In this document: piece after piece, positions 49,238 to 57,675 of the stretch | Layout of the letters: each line of letters opens with the position of its first letter | Position numbering within the stretch: position 1 is the first letter of the stretch | NCBI GenBank assembly: GCA_051877515.1 | Contig: JBJEIY010000017.1 | Span: 124,001-188,000 of the forward strand | Direction: 5' to 3' | Length of the DNA: 64,000 bases | Origin: XBB1006 sp051877515 | Lineage (GTDB): Bacteria > Bacillota > Clostridia > Lachnospirales > Lachnospiraceae | The notes under the pieces: model-generated | Told to the model about the DNA's origin: nothing | Databases searched by the model: none | What the model saw: the letters and a program-made list of their open reading frames with translations, nothing else | Made by a program: the position numbers and the translations under genes

Positions 49238-50072
49238 ATTTATTACAGACTCTGCGTCAGATGCGCAGGAATTAAATTTAGAAAATGTTATGGTACTTCC
49301 TATGACTATCCACTTTGGTGATCAGGAGTTTGAGGATGGTGTTACGATTTCTCACAGAGAGTTCTACGAAAAGCTTATTGAGAGTGATGAGCTTCCCAAA
49401 ACCAGCCAGATTTCACCTCTGGCATTTGAAAGTGCAATAAGGCAGGTGACCTCTCAGGGGGATATTGCCATCGTGATCGTGCTGTCTTCCAAGCTTTCCG
49501 GAACTTATCAGAGTGCCATGATTGCTGCAGCGGAGTTTGAGAAGGATGTATATGTCATTGACAGTGAGAATGTGGCAGTAGGGGAATGCGTGCTGTTAAA
49601 GCACGGACTTCAACTGGCTGCGCAAGGGAAGTCAGCCCAGGAGATCGTGTCCATATTGGAAGGAGAGCGAAGCCAGATTCATACCATTGCCCTGTTAGAA
49701 ACCCTGGAGTATTTAAAGAAGGGCGGCCGGATTTCCAAAACAGCGGCCTTTGCAGGAAACCTTCTTTCCATTAAGCCGGTGGTAGGCGTTGTAGACGGCG
49801 AAGTAGCCGTGCTTGGAAAGGCGAGAGGATCCAAACAGGGAAACAACCTGTTGATGCAGGAAATCGAGAAAGCCGGTGGTGTAGACTTTGATCGTCCTAT
49901 CTATCTTGGATATACCGGTCTGGATGACAGTGCTGTTTTGAAATATGCTAAAGACAGCGAGGCTGTCTGGAAAGAAAACGTGGATCAGCTAACCACCATT
50001 AGTATCGGTTCTACCATAGGAACCCACGTGGGTCCCGGAGCGATTGCGGTATCCTTCTTTGCTAAGGACTAG
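49224..50072 (+). CDS. DegV-family fatty acid-binding protein
   Basis: A 282-residue protein starting inside the MarR gene. It has the DegV N-terminus FITDSASD, KTSQISP, SSKLSGTYQSA, LETLEYLKKGGRI and the C-terminal GSTIGTHVGPGAIAV. DegV proteins bind one fatty acid and, as FakB, present it to the kinase FakA for phosphorylation. FakA is not in the window. Confidence 0.95.
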   Translation: MNEIRFITDSASDAQELNLENVMVLPMTIHFGDQEFEDGVTISHREFYEKLIESDELPKTSQISPLAFESAIRQVTSQGDIAIVIVLSSKLSGTYQSAMIAAAEFEKDVYVIDSENVAVGECVLLKHGLQLAAQGKSAQEIVSILEGERSQIHTIALLETLEYLKKGGRISKTAAFAGNLLSIKPVVGVVDGEVAVLGKARGSKQGNNLLMQEIEKAGGVDFDRPIYLGYTGLDDSAVLKYAKDSEAVWKENVDQLTTISIGSTIGTHVGPGAIAVSFFAKD

Positions 50073-50081
50073 TCTTTTGCT

Positions 50082-50110
50082 TGCGTTTCCTCTTTTCAGG
50101 TGGTATGATT
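50082..50110 (+). promoter_or_regulatory. Promoter of the phosphodiesterase gene
   Basis: TTGCGT (50082-50087), 17-bp spacer, TATGAT (50105-50110). Confidence 0.7.
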
Positions 50111-50154
50111 CTGGAAGAAAAGTGATCTGACAGGAAAGAGGATGGGTATTAAAT

Positions 50155-50697
50155 ATGAAATGGTTGATTGCTTCGGATATTCATGGATCTGCTTTTTATT
50201 GTGAGAAACTTCTGCAGGCCATGGAGATGGAACAGGCGGAGAAACTGATTCTTCTGGGAGATTTATTATATCACGGTCCGAGAAATGCTCTGCCGAAGGG
50301 GTATGAGCCCTCGAAAGTGGCAGAAATGCTTAACAGCATCAAGGATAAGATCCTGGCAGTAAGAGGAAACTGTGATTCCGAGGTGGATCAGATGGTACTG
50401 CAGTTTCCCATGATGGCAGAGTATGCTGTGGCAACTGTGGGTGGCAGAAATTTCTATTTTAGTCACGGACATAAATCGGATTCTGAGTTTGGTCTGCCGC
50501 TTCTTCCGGGAGATGCCCTGCTTTGCGGGCATACCCATGTGCCGGAATACAGGCTTTCAGACGGCCGTATTTATCTGAATCCGGGCTCGGTCTCTATTCC
50601 CAAGCAGGATAGTTACCATGGCTATATCCTTTTGTCGGAAGAGAAGATCTTATGGAAAGATTTGGACGGAACCCTGAAGAGACAAGAAGATGTGTGA
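50155..50697 (+). CDS. yfcE: YfcE-type metallophosphoesterase
   Basis: A 180-residue protein with the complete metallophosphatase set: ASDIHGS (Asp, His), LGDLLYHGPRN, VRGNCDSEVD, FSHGHK and CGHTHVP. This is the YfcE/MJ0936 group of two-metal phosphodiesterases acting on small diesters; the natural substrate is not settled. It has its own promoter and is followed by a large stem-loop terminator. Confidence 0.93.
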   Translation: MKWLIASDIHGSAFYCEKLLQAMEMEQAEKLILLGDLLYHGPRNALPKGYEPSKVAEMLNSIKDKILAVRGNCDSEVDQMVLQFPMMAEYAVATVGGRNFYFSHGHKSDSEFGLPLLPGDALLCGHTHVPEYRLSDGRIYLNPGSVSIPKQDSYHGYILLSEEKILWKDLDGTLKRQEDV

Positions 50698-50723
50698 GTA
50701 AGTGAACAGAAAAACAGGAAAAG

Positions 50724-50774
50724 AATCCTCCCTATCGGATGGGCATAAGCCCCTTCCGGTGGGGAGGATTTTGT
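50724..50774 (+). terminator. Branched terminator after yfcE
   Basis: AATCCTCCC pairs with GGGGAGGATT, with an inner GGGC/GCCC hairpin, followed by TTG. The T-run is short. Confidence 0.7.
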
Positions 50775-50794
50775 GCTACATTTTAATGTCTTTC

Positions 50795-50823
50795 TTGCGA
50801 TAAAGATACAGGAATGATAAAAT
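50795..50823 (+). promoter_or_regulatory. Promoter of the amino acid ABC transporter operon
   Basis: TTGCGA (50795-50800), 17-bp spacer, TAAAAT (50818-50823). GGAGG lies at 50830-50834. No SAM or T-box leader is visible in the short leader. Confidence 0.7.
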
Positions 50824-50841
50824 AAATTCGGAGGTTATATT

Positions 50842-51504
50842 ATGAGTGAACGTGTACTTTCGATTCTTGCTGATTCTTTTATGAAGATCCTTATACCGGG
50901 ATTGAAAATGACGATTCCCTTAACGGTGATTTCATTTGCTCTTGCACTGGTAATCGCGGTAGCGGTGGCGTTGGTGCAGTTTTCCAATATTCCCATTCTA
51001 AAACAGCTGGCAAGATTTTATATATGGATCATTCGAGGGACCCCATTGCTGGTGCAGTTGTTTGTGGTATTTTACGGATTGCCCAATCTGGGTATCCTCA
51101 TCGATCCGTTTCCGGCGGCAGTGCTGGTCTTTGCCTTAAATACCGGCGCTTATGATGCGGAAACCATTCGGGCAGCCATTGAGTCCGTACCAAAGGGGCA
51201 GATGGAAGCAGGATACTGTGTGGGTATGTCATACATACAGATCATTCGAAGACTGATCCTGCCACAGGCACTTCGGACAGCCTTTCCACCCTTATCCAAT
51301 TCCCTGATTTCCCTGGTAAAGGATACTTCTCTGGCAGCCAACATTACTTGTGTGGAAATGTTTATGGCGACCCAGCGTATTGTAGCCAGAACCTATGAAG
51401 CACTGGCGCTGTATCTGGAAGTGGCATTTATCTACCTGATGTTTTGTACTGTTTTAACCTGGCTGCAGCATCAGGGAGAGCAGAAACTGAATGTGTATGA
51501 ATGA
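50842..51504 (+). CDS. Polar amino acid ABC transporter, permease
   Basis: A 220-residue His/Glu/Gln-type permease with about five membrane segments and the EAA coupling loop, here AIESVPKGQMEAGYCVGMSYIQ. The segment IIRGTPLLVQLF is characteristic of the family. It pairs with the ATPase (51519) and lipoprotein receptor (52277). The order permease-ATPase-receptor and the linkage to pfs and luxS make a sulfur amino acid such as cystine or methionine a reasonable, unproven substrate. Confidence 0.94.
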   Translation: MSERVLSILADSFMKILIPGLKMTIPLTVISFALALVIAVAVALVQFSNIPILKQLARFYIWIIRGTPLLVQLFVVFYGLPNLGILIDPFPAAVLVFALNTGAYDAETIRAAIESVPKGQMEAGYCVGMSYIQIIRRLILPQALRTAFPPLSNSLISLVKDTSLAANITCVEMFMATQRIVARTYEALALYLEVAFIYLMFCTVLTWLQHQGEQKLNVYE

Positions 51505-51518
51505 TCCGGAGGTGTATC

Positions 51519-52265
51519 ATGTTAGAGATAAAACAGATTAAGAAAGCCTTCGGGGACTTAAAGGTGCTTGAGGGCGTGGATCTTAAGGTGGATAAAGGAG
51601 ACGTGATTGCCATCATTGGTCCCAGCGGTTCCGGAAAAACCACATTGTTGCGCTGTATGAATTTTCTGGAACACGCAGATGAAGGAACCATGATCTTTGA
51701 TAACGAGACCATAGATCTTAATAGCATCCGAAAGAAGGATATCCACAGGCTTCGTAAGAAAACAGCTTTTGTTTTCCAGGATTATAACCTCTTTCGAAAT
51801 AAAACAGCAATCCGGAATGTGACAGAAGGATTGACTGTGGCCAGAAAGGTGCCCAAAGAGGAGGCGGAGAGGATTGCCCGGAAGATGTTAGACAAAGTAG
51901 GCATGGCAGAGTGGGCAGAGCATTATCCCCACCAGTTGTCCGGAGGTCAGCAACAGCGGGTTGCCATAGCCCGGGCTCTGGCAACAGACCCGGAGATCAT
52001 CTATTTTGATGAGCCTACTTCTGCCCTGGATCCGGAATTGATCGGGGAAGTATTAAATGTTATGAAGCAGCTGGCCAATGAGGGTATGACCATGGTGGTG
52101 GTCACCCATGAATTAAATTTTGCAAAAAATGTGGCTTCGAAGGTGATCTTTATGGAGCACGGACAGGTTGTAGAACAGGGAAGTGCCAGAGAGTTTTTTG
52201 CAAATCCCAAAGAAGAACGGACCAGACTTTTTTTAAACCATATTTTAGAACAAAAGGATAGATAA
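51519..52265 (+). CDS. Polar amino acid ABC transporter, ATPase
   Basis: ATG 51519 is chosen because CCGGAGGTG lies just before it; 248 residues. Walker A GPSGSGKT (34-41), Q-loop FVFQDYNLF, signature LSGGQQQRV, Walker B IYFDEPTSALDP and switch His VVTHEL are all present. It drives import through the preceding permease. Confidence 0.96.
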   Translation: MLEIKQIKKAFGDLKVLEGVDLKVDKGDVIAIIGPSGSGKTTLLRCMNFLEHADEGTMIFDNETIDLNSIRKKDIHRLRKKTAFVFQDYNLFRNKTAIRNVTEGLTVARKVPKEEAERIARKMLDKVGMAEWAEHYPHQLSGGQQQRVAIARALATDPEIIYFDEPTSALDPELIGEVLNVMKQLANEGMTMVVVTHELNFAKNVASKVIFMEHGQVVEQGSAREFFANPKEERTRLFLNHILEQKDR

Positions 52266-52276
52266 AGGAGAAAATC

Positions 52277-53101
52277 ATGAAAAACAAAATCACAGTAGTA
52301 TTATTGACCACAATGATGATCATGTCCTGTCTGTTAATGGCAGGATGTACAGCAAGTAAGGAAAAAGCAGACGACGGTAAGGATCTTTTAGAGCAGATTC
52401 AGGAACGGGGAACCATTATCGTTGCCACAGAAGGAACCTGGGCCCCCTGGACCTATCATGATGAAAACGATGAGCTTACCGGTTTTGATGTGGAAGTGGC
52501 AAGAGCCATTGCGGATAAGCTTGGTGTAAAGGCAGAGTTTGTAGAAGTGGAATGGGACGGTATTTTTGCCGGAATTGATGCAGGACGTTATGATATTACC
52601 TGCAATGGTGTGGAAGTCGATGAGGAGCGAAAGGAGAAGTACAACTTTACGGAACCTTATGCCTATATGAGAACGGCTATCATAGTCAGAGAGGACGAGG
52701 AACGGATTCATAGCTTTGAGGATCTGGAGGGCATGAAAACAGCTAATACCCTGCAGAGTACCTATGCCAAACTGGCGGAAAGTTATGGTGCAGAAGTAAC
52801 CGGTGTGGATGATCTGATCCAGACCATTGAACTGTTAGAGTCCGGACGGATTGATGCGACCCTGAATGCAGAGGTTTCATACTACGACTATGTGAAAGAA
52901 CATCCGGAAGCAAACTTGAAGATAGCAGCATTGGGAGAAGATGCTTCCCTTGTATCCATTCCGGTACGTAAAGGTGAGCAGAACGAAAGTCTGGTGGATG
53001 CACTGAATAAAGCAATTCAGGAATTGTCGGAAGAGGGTGTATTAAGCGAGCTGTCCGTGAAATTTTTCGGAAGTGATATCACACAGGCGCAGGTACAGTA
53101 A
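52277..53101 (+). CDS. Amino acid-binding lipoprotein of the ABC transporter
   Basis: RBS AAAGGAG; 274 residues. Lipobox LMAGC with the lipidated Cys at 24, then an SBP_bac_3 domain: GTIIVATEGTWAPW, LTGFDVEVARAIADKLG, FDITCNGV-like RYDITCNGVEV and the second lobe AELAESYGAEVTG-like segment. It captures a polar amino acid outside the membrane. Ligand identity cannot be read from sequence. Confidence 0.94.
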   Translation: MKNKITVVLLTTMMIMSCLLMAGCTASKEKADDGKDLLEQIQERGTIIVATEGTWAPWTYHDENDELTGFDVEVARAIADKLGVKAEFVEVEWDGIFAGIDAGRYDITCNGVEVDEERKEKYNFTEPYAYMRTAIIVREDEERIHSFEDLEGMKTANTLQSTYAKLAESYGAEVTGVDDLIQTIELLESGRIDATLNAEVSYYDYVKEHPEANLKIAALGEDASLVSIPVRKGEQNESLVDALNKAIQELSEEGVLSELSVKFFGSDITQAQVQ

Positions 53102-53150
53102 GCCGCCATGCGGAAGAACAGAAAAAGATTGCAGAAGGAGAAACCAGAGG

Positions 53151-53843
53151 ATGATAGGTGTGATCGGAGCCATGGATGTGGAAGTGGCCAGACTGAAAGA
53201 GCAGATGGATCAGGTGACGATCCTGCATAAAGCGGGGATGGAGTTTTACCGCGGTATCTTAAACGGAAACGAGGTTGTGGTAGTGCAGGCCGGCGTGGGA
53301 AAAGTAAATGCGGCATGCTGTACCCAGTGTCTGATCGACCATTTTGGTGTGGACTGTGTCATCAATACCGGAATCGCCGGTTCCCTGCAGGCAAAGATCG
53401 ATATCGGAGATGTGGTATTGGCTACGGATGCGGTAGAACATGATATGGATGCGGTCTCTTTTGGATATCCCTTAGGACAGATTCCGGGAATGCAGGAGTT
53501 TTCTTTCCCGGCGGATGAGAAGCTGCGCAAAGTGGCAAGGGAATGCTGTGAAAGAGTGAACCCGGATATTCAGGTATTTGAAGGAAGGGTTTTGACAGGA
53601 GATCAGTTTGTTGCAGAAAAAGAGAAAAAACAGTGGCTGGTGGATCAGTTTCAGGGATTTTGTACGGAAATGGAAGGAGCCGCCATTGCTCATGCGGCAC
53701 ATTTAAACGGCGTGCCATGTCTGATTGTCAGGGCAATCTCCGACAAAGCGGATGACAGTGCTACGCAGGATTATCCCACCTTTGAGAAAAAGGCCGTGGA
53801 GCATTCCGTAAGACTCATCTATGAATTGGCAGGACAGCTGTAA
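53151..53843 (+). CDS. mtnN: 5'-methylthioadenosine/SAH nucleosidase
   Basis: ATG 53151 after AGAAGGAG; 230 residues, normal length (the upstream in-frame codons at 53073 lie within the previous gene). IGVIGAMDVEVARLKEQM starts the fold, with AGVGKVNAA, NTGIAGS, EMEGAAIAHAA (catalytic Glu) and RAISDKADD (catalytic Asp). It removes adenine from SAH and MTA. The product S-ribosylhomocysteine is the substrate of LuxS encoded 12 bp downstream. Confidence 0.97.
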   Translation: MIGVIGAMDVEVARLKEQMDQVTILHKAGMEFYRGILNGNEVVVVQAGVGKVNAACCTQCLIDHFGVDCVINTGIAGSLQAKIDIGDVVLATDAVEHDMDAVSFGYPLGQIPGMQEFSFPADEKLRKVARECCERVNPDIQVFEGRVLTGDQFVAEKEKKQWLVDQFQGFCTEMEGAAIAHAAHLNGVPCLIVRAISDKADDSATQDYPTFEKKAVEHSVRLIYELAGQL

Positions 53844-53854
53844 AGGAGAGAAAA

Positions 53855-54334
53855 ATGGAGAAAATAGCAAGCTTTACCGTAGATCATTTACGTTTACTTC
53901 CGGGAGTGTATGTATCCAGAAAGGATCATGTGGGACAGGAGGTCATTACCACTTTTGATATCCGTATGACCAGACCCAACTATGAGCCGGTGATGAACAC
54001 TGCTGAAATACATGCCATAGAGCACCTGGGAGCTACCTTTTTAAGAAATCATGCAGAGTATAAGGATAAATGTGTTTATTTTGGCCCAATGGGCTGTCGT
54101 ACAGGATTTTACCTGCTTTTGGCAGGAGATTACGAATCCGGGGATATTCTGGGATTACTGGAAGAGCTGTTTGTTTTTGTCCGGGACTATGAAGGACAGA
54201 TTCCCGGTGCGGCTGCCAAAGACTGTGGGAACTATCTGGATTTAAATCTGCCCATGGCAAAATATCTGGCTGATAAGTATGTAAAAGAAGTGTTAACGAA
54301 CATTACTCCGGAGAGGTTGGTTTATCCGCAGTAA
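53855..54334 (+). CDS. luxS: S-ribosylhomocysteine lyase (LuxS)
   Basis: A 159-residue protein with the metal site H53-x-x-E56-H57 (IHAIEHLG) and C124 (AKDCGNY), and catalytic Cys81 (GPMGCRTGFYL). It cleaves S-ribosylhomocysteine to homocysteine and the AI-2 precursor DPD. With the preceding nucleosidase it completes SAH recycling; homocysteine can be remethylated by the MetH proteins encoded at 39.5-43.8 kb. Confidence 0.98.
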   Translation: MEKIASFTVDHLRLLPGVYVSRKDHVGQEVITTFDIRMTRPNYEPVMNTAEIHAIEHLGATFLRNHAEYKDKCVYFGPMGCRTGFYLLLAGDYESGDILGLLEELFVFVRDYEGQIPGAAAKDCGNYLDLNLPMAKYLADKYVKEVLTNITPERLVYPQ

Positions 54335-54348
54335 GAAAGGTAATGAGT

Positions 54349-57300
54349 ATGGCGTTACAGATGATTCTAGGGGGCGCAGGCAGCGGGAAATCCGTCTGGC
54401 TGTATGATCATATCAGAAAAGAAGCAGAAAAGCATCCGGAACAGACTTACCTTGTGCTTGTGCCGGAACAGTTTACCTTAAGTACGCAGATGGAGTTTGT
54501 CAACCGCCAGCCTGAGCACTGTATTATGAATATCGATGTCCTAAGCTTTGAGCGACTGGCTTACCGGGTATTTGATGAACTTGGTATTTCGGACTTAAAA
54601 GTGCTGGAGGATATTGGAAAAACGCTGGTTATCCGTAAGGTGGCCAGAGAAAAAGAAAATGAGTTGAAGGTACTGAAAAAGAACCTGGACAGGCCGGGAT
54701 ATTTAGATCAGATCAAGTCCCAACTGACAGAGTTTGCCCAGTATTATGTAACGGTAGACAAGCTGGAGAAAGCGTTGTCTGGTATGCCACAGGATCTTTT
54801 GTACTATAAACTAAGGGATTTAAAGATCCTTTATGAGGGCATGGAGGAGTATCTGGCCCAAAACTATATTACCGCAGAAAAGCTTTTAATACTGCTTTCT
54901 GAGGTGGCGCACAAGTCTGCGCTCTTGAGAAATGCAGTGGTGGCTTTTGACGGATATACAGGATTTACACCGGTACAGATGCGCTTTTTAAAAGCCTGGG
55001 CACCCATGGTACAGGATCTGTATGCCACGGTACTGGTAGATGTCCGGGAAGACTATATGAAGGTGGGTGCCAGTCATGAATTGTTTTATCCCGGGAAAAA
55101 GTATATTGCTTCTCTTGTGAGGCTGGCAGAAGAAACCGGTATGGAGCAAAAGGATCCGGTTATCATGCCGGCTTCTTCCATGCGCAGATTTCGCGGACAT
55201 GAGGGATTGGCAGCATTAGAGGAAAATCTTTTCAGGGTACCTGCCAAAAGTTTGGTGACAGCCGGTGAGGACGTCACGATTACCGCCCTTAAAAATCCCA
55301 GGCAAGAGCTTTTATATGTGGCAGCAAAGATACATCAGTATACCGGACAGGGACTTCGCTACCACGATATGGCCATTGTCACCGCGGATCTGGATACCTA
55401 TGCGGATGAAATACGAGGGGTTTTTGAGAAAGCAGGGATCCCGTTTTTTGTAGATCAGAAAAAAAAGATCACATATAATTCCTTTACGGAGCTTCTAAAA
55501 GGTCTGATGGATATGGTGCGTCTGGATTTTTCCTATGAAGCGGTTTTCCGGTATCTGAAAACAGGACTGAGTAATCTTACTCGGCAAGAGGTGGAGGCTC
55601 TGGAAAACTACTGCCTGGCTGCAAGGGTCAGAGGAAGCAGGCGATATCAGGAACCTTTTTCCTATATGCCTCAGGGATATACATTGGAAGAAATGGATCG
55701 GGTTAACGAGATCCGGCAGCATTTTATCGAACCCTTAGAAGAACTTTGCAATCTGGGAGGATCCTGTCATTCGGTAGGAGTGTTGGCTGCAACATTGTAT
55801 CGCTGCGTAGATGGTCTGGGATTGGAAGAAAAGCTGTATCATCTTTCCGGGGAACTGGAGAGTTCCGGACAGTTCCAGAAGGCACGGGAATACAGTCAGA
55901 TATATGGCCTGGTCATGGATCTTCTGGATAAATATGTGGCTCTTATGGGTGAGGAAGAAATCTGTTTTGAGGAATTTGAGAAAATCTTTACTTCAGGACT
56001 GGACTGTCTGCAGGTATCCGCAATCCCTGCAGGAAGAGATTGTGTGATCCTGGGAGATCTGGAGCGAACCCGACTGGAGCATGTGAAAGTACTGTTTTTG
56101 GTGGGGGCAAACGAAGGCGTGATCCCCAGAGTCAGTACAGGAAGTATTTGTCTGACACAAAATGAGCGCTCCCGGTTGGAGGAATTGGGAATGGAGCTTG
56201 CAGCAGGACCAAGAGACAGGATTTTTATGCAGAGATTCTATTTGTACATGGTGATGAGTAAGCCCCAGGAGGCCTTGCACATGACCTATTCCTTATACAG
56301 CATGGCAGGAGAAGTCAGAAAGCCTTCTTATCTCATTGATACCGTACAGGCCCTGTTTCCGGCTCTTGAGGTTAAGGAAGAAACACAGGAAGATCTGCTG
56401 GGGTATCAGTTTACTCCCAAACTGGCCTTTTCCAATATGGTGGAGCATGTGGAAAGACCGGAAGAACAGGAGTATCTGTATTACTTTATGCATCAGCCGG
56501 AGTACCGGCAGCAAATGGAAAGCCTGCTTGGGGCATCCCGGGATACACAGACCGGGGAGCAGATGGATCAAGAGCTGGTCAAACAACTTTACACAGATAC
56601 CATAAGGGGCAGTGTCACAAGGCTGGAAAGTATGGCACGATGCAGTATGCAGCATTTTTTCAATTACGGATTAAAGCTGAAGGAGCGTCAGACCGGAAAA
56701 TATACCATGCTGGACATGGGCAACCTGTTTCACTCTGCCATGGAAAACTATTCCCGTTACCTGGAAGAAGAGCATTATACTTACAGTTCTGTGCCCGCCG
56801 CAAAACGGGAGGAGTATGCGGAACGGGCAGTAAGGGATGCCGTGGCTGACCTGAATCAGATCTATTTATACGAAAATGCCAGAAACCGGTACCAGACAGA
56901 GCGTCTGATCAGAATCGTGAAAAGAACGGTCTGGGCACTGGCAAAGCAGATGGAGACGGCAGGTTTTTCGCCGGTATCCTGCGAGAAAAAGTTTACCATA
57001 AAAGCACAGGAAGACAGTATGTTAAAGCTGTCAGGAGATTTTTCCATGGAGCTGACCGGTAAGATTGACCGTATTGATGTCAGACAGGAACAGGAGGATC
57101 TGCGATATCGGGTTATTGATTATAAAAGTGGAAATACCACCCTTTCGGTGGGAAAGGTCTATGACGGAACGCAGCTTCAGCTTATGACCTATGAACATGC
57201 GGCAGGAAAGTTGATGAAAAAGCAGTATCCCGGGGAACAGGTGGTCTGTGATGGAGTGTACTATTACCGGATGAAGGATCCCATGGTAAAAATCGAATCT

Positions 57301-57675
57301 GAGATCACAGAAGAGGAAATTGATGCACTCTTATATGATGAACTGCGGCTGGAGGGTGCCGGGATCAGTACAGAGGATGAGAGCATTTCCGAGAAAAGCA
57401 AGACCTATGGAAAGGAACATTTAAATACGCTGACGGCGTATTCCCGCCATAAGATCCATGAACTGGGAGAAGCGGTGGTGTCAGGAGAACTGGTCTTAAA
57501 TCCTATCTCCATGGCAGATACGGTTTGCTGTGAATACTGTGATTACAGACAGGCCTGTGGATTTGACCGGAGAATTCACGGAAACTGTGTGCGAAAAGAA
57601 ACGACTGGAAAAGAGGAAGAAGTGCTGGCACAGATGCTTCAGGAATTGGAAGAGGAGGAGCAGCATGGCGATTAA
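54349..57675 (+). CDS. addB: AddB, helicase-nuclease subunit with Fe-S nuclease domain
   Basis: ATG 54349 has AAAGG 8 bp upstream and is preferred over ATG 54343. The 1108-residue protein has Walker A GGAGSGKS (8-15) and a degenerate helicase body. Near the C-terminus is a RecB-type nuclease domain (YRVIDYKSG), with Fe-S ligands C765 and C1061-x2-C1064-x5-C1070. With AddA it processes double-strand breaks up to Chi and loads RecA. It overlaps addA by 11 bp. Length matches clostridial AddB. Confidence 0.96.
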   Translation: MALQMILGGAGSGKSVWLYDHIRKEAEKHPEQTYLVLVPEQFTLSTQMEFVNRQPEHCIMNIDVLSFERLAYRVFDELGISDLKVLEDIGKTLVIRKVAREKENELKVLKKNLDRPGYLDQIKSQLTEFAQYYVTVDKLEKALSGMPQDLLYYKLRDLKILYEGMEEYLAQNYITAEKLLILLSEVAHKSALLRNAVVAFDGYTGFTPVQMRFLKAWAPMVQDLYATVLVDVREDYMKVGASHELFYPGKKYIASLVRLAEETGMEQKDPVIMPASSMRRFRGHEGLAALEENLFRVPAKSLVTAGEDVTITALKNPRQELLYVAAKIHQYTGQGLRYHDMAIVTADLDTYADEIRGVFEKAGIPFFVDQKKKITYNSFTELLKGLMDMVRLDFSYEAVFRYLKTGLSNLTRQEVEALENYCLAARVRGSRRYQEPFSYMPQGYTLEEMDRVNEIRQHFIEPLEELCNLGGSCHSVGVLAATLYRCVDGLGLEEKLYHLSGELESSGQFQKAREYSQIYGLVMDLLDKYVALMGEEEICFEEFEKIFTSGLDCLQVSAIPAGRDCVILGDLERTRLEHVKVLFLVGANEGVIPRVSTGSICLTQNERSRLEELGMELAAGPRDRIFMQRFYLYMVMSKPQEALHMTYSLYSMAGEVRKPSYLIDTVQALFPALEVKEETQEDLLGYQFTPKLAFSNMVEHVERPEEQEYLYYFMHQPEYRQQMESLLGASRDTQTGEQMDQELVKQLYTDTIRGSVTRLESMARCSMQHFFNYGLKLKERQTGKYTMLDMGNLFHSAMENYSRYLEEEHYTYSSVPAAKREEYAERAVRDAVADLNQIYLYENARNRYQTERLIRIVKRTVWALAKQMETAGFSPVSCEKKFTIKAQEDSMLKLSGDFSMELTGKIDRIDVRQEQEDLRYRVIDYKSGNTTLSVGKVYDGTQLQLMTYEHAAGKLMKKQYPGEQVVCDGVYYYRMKDPMVKIESEITEEEIDALLYDELRLEGAGISTEDESISEKSKTYGKEHLNTLTAYSRHKIHELGEAVVSGELVLNPISMADTVCCEYCDYRQACGFDRRIHGNCVRKETTGKEEEVLAQMLQELEEEEQHGD

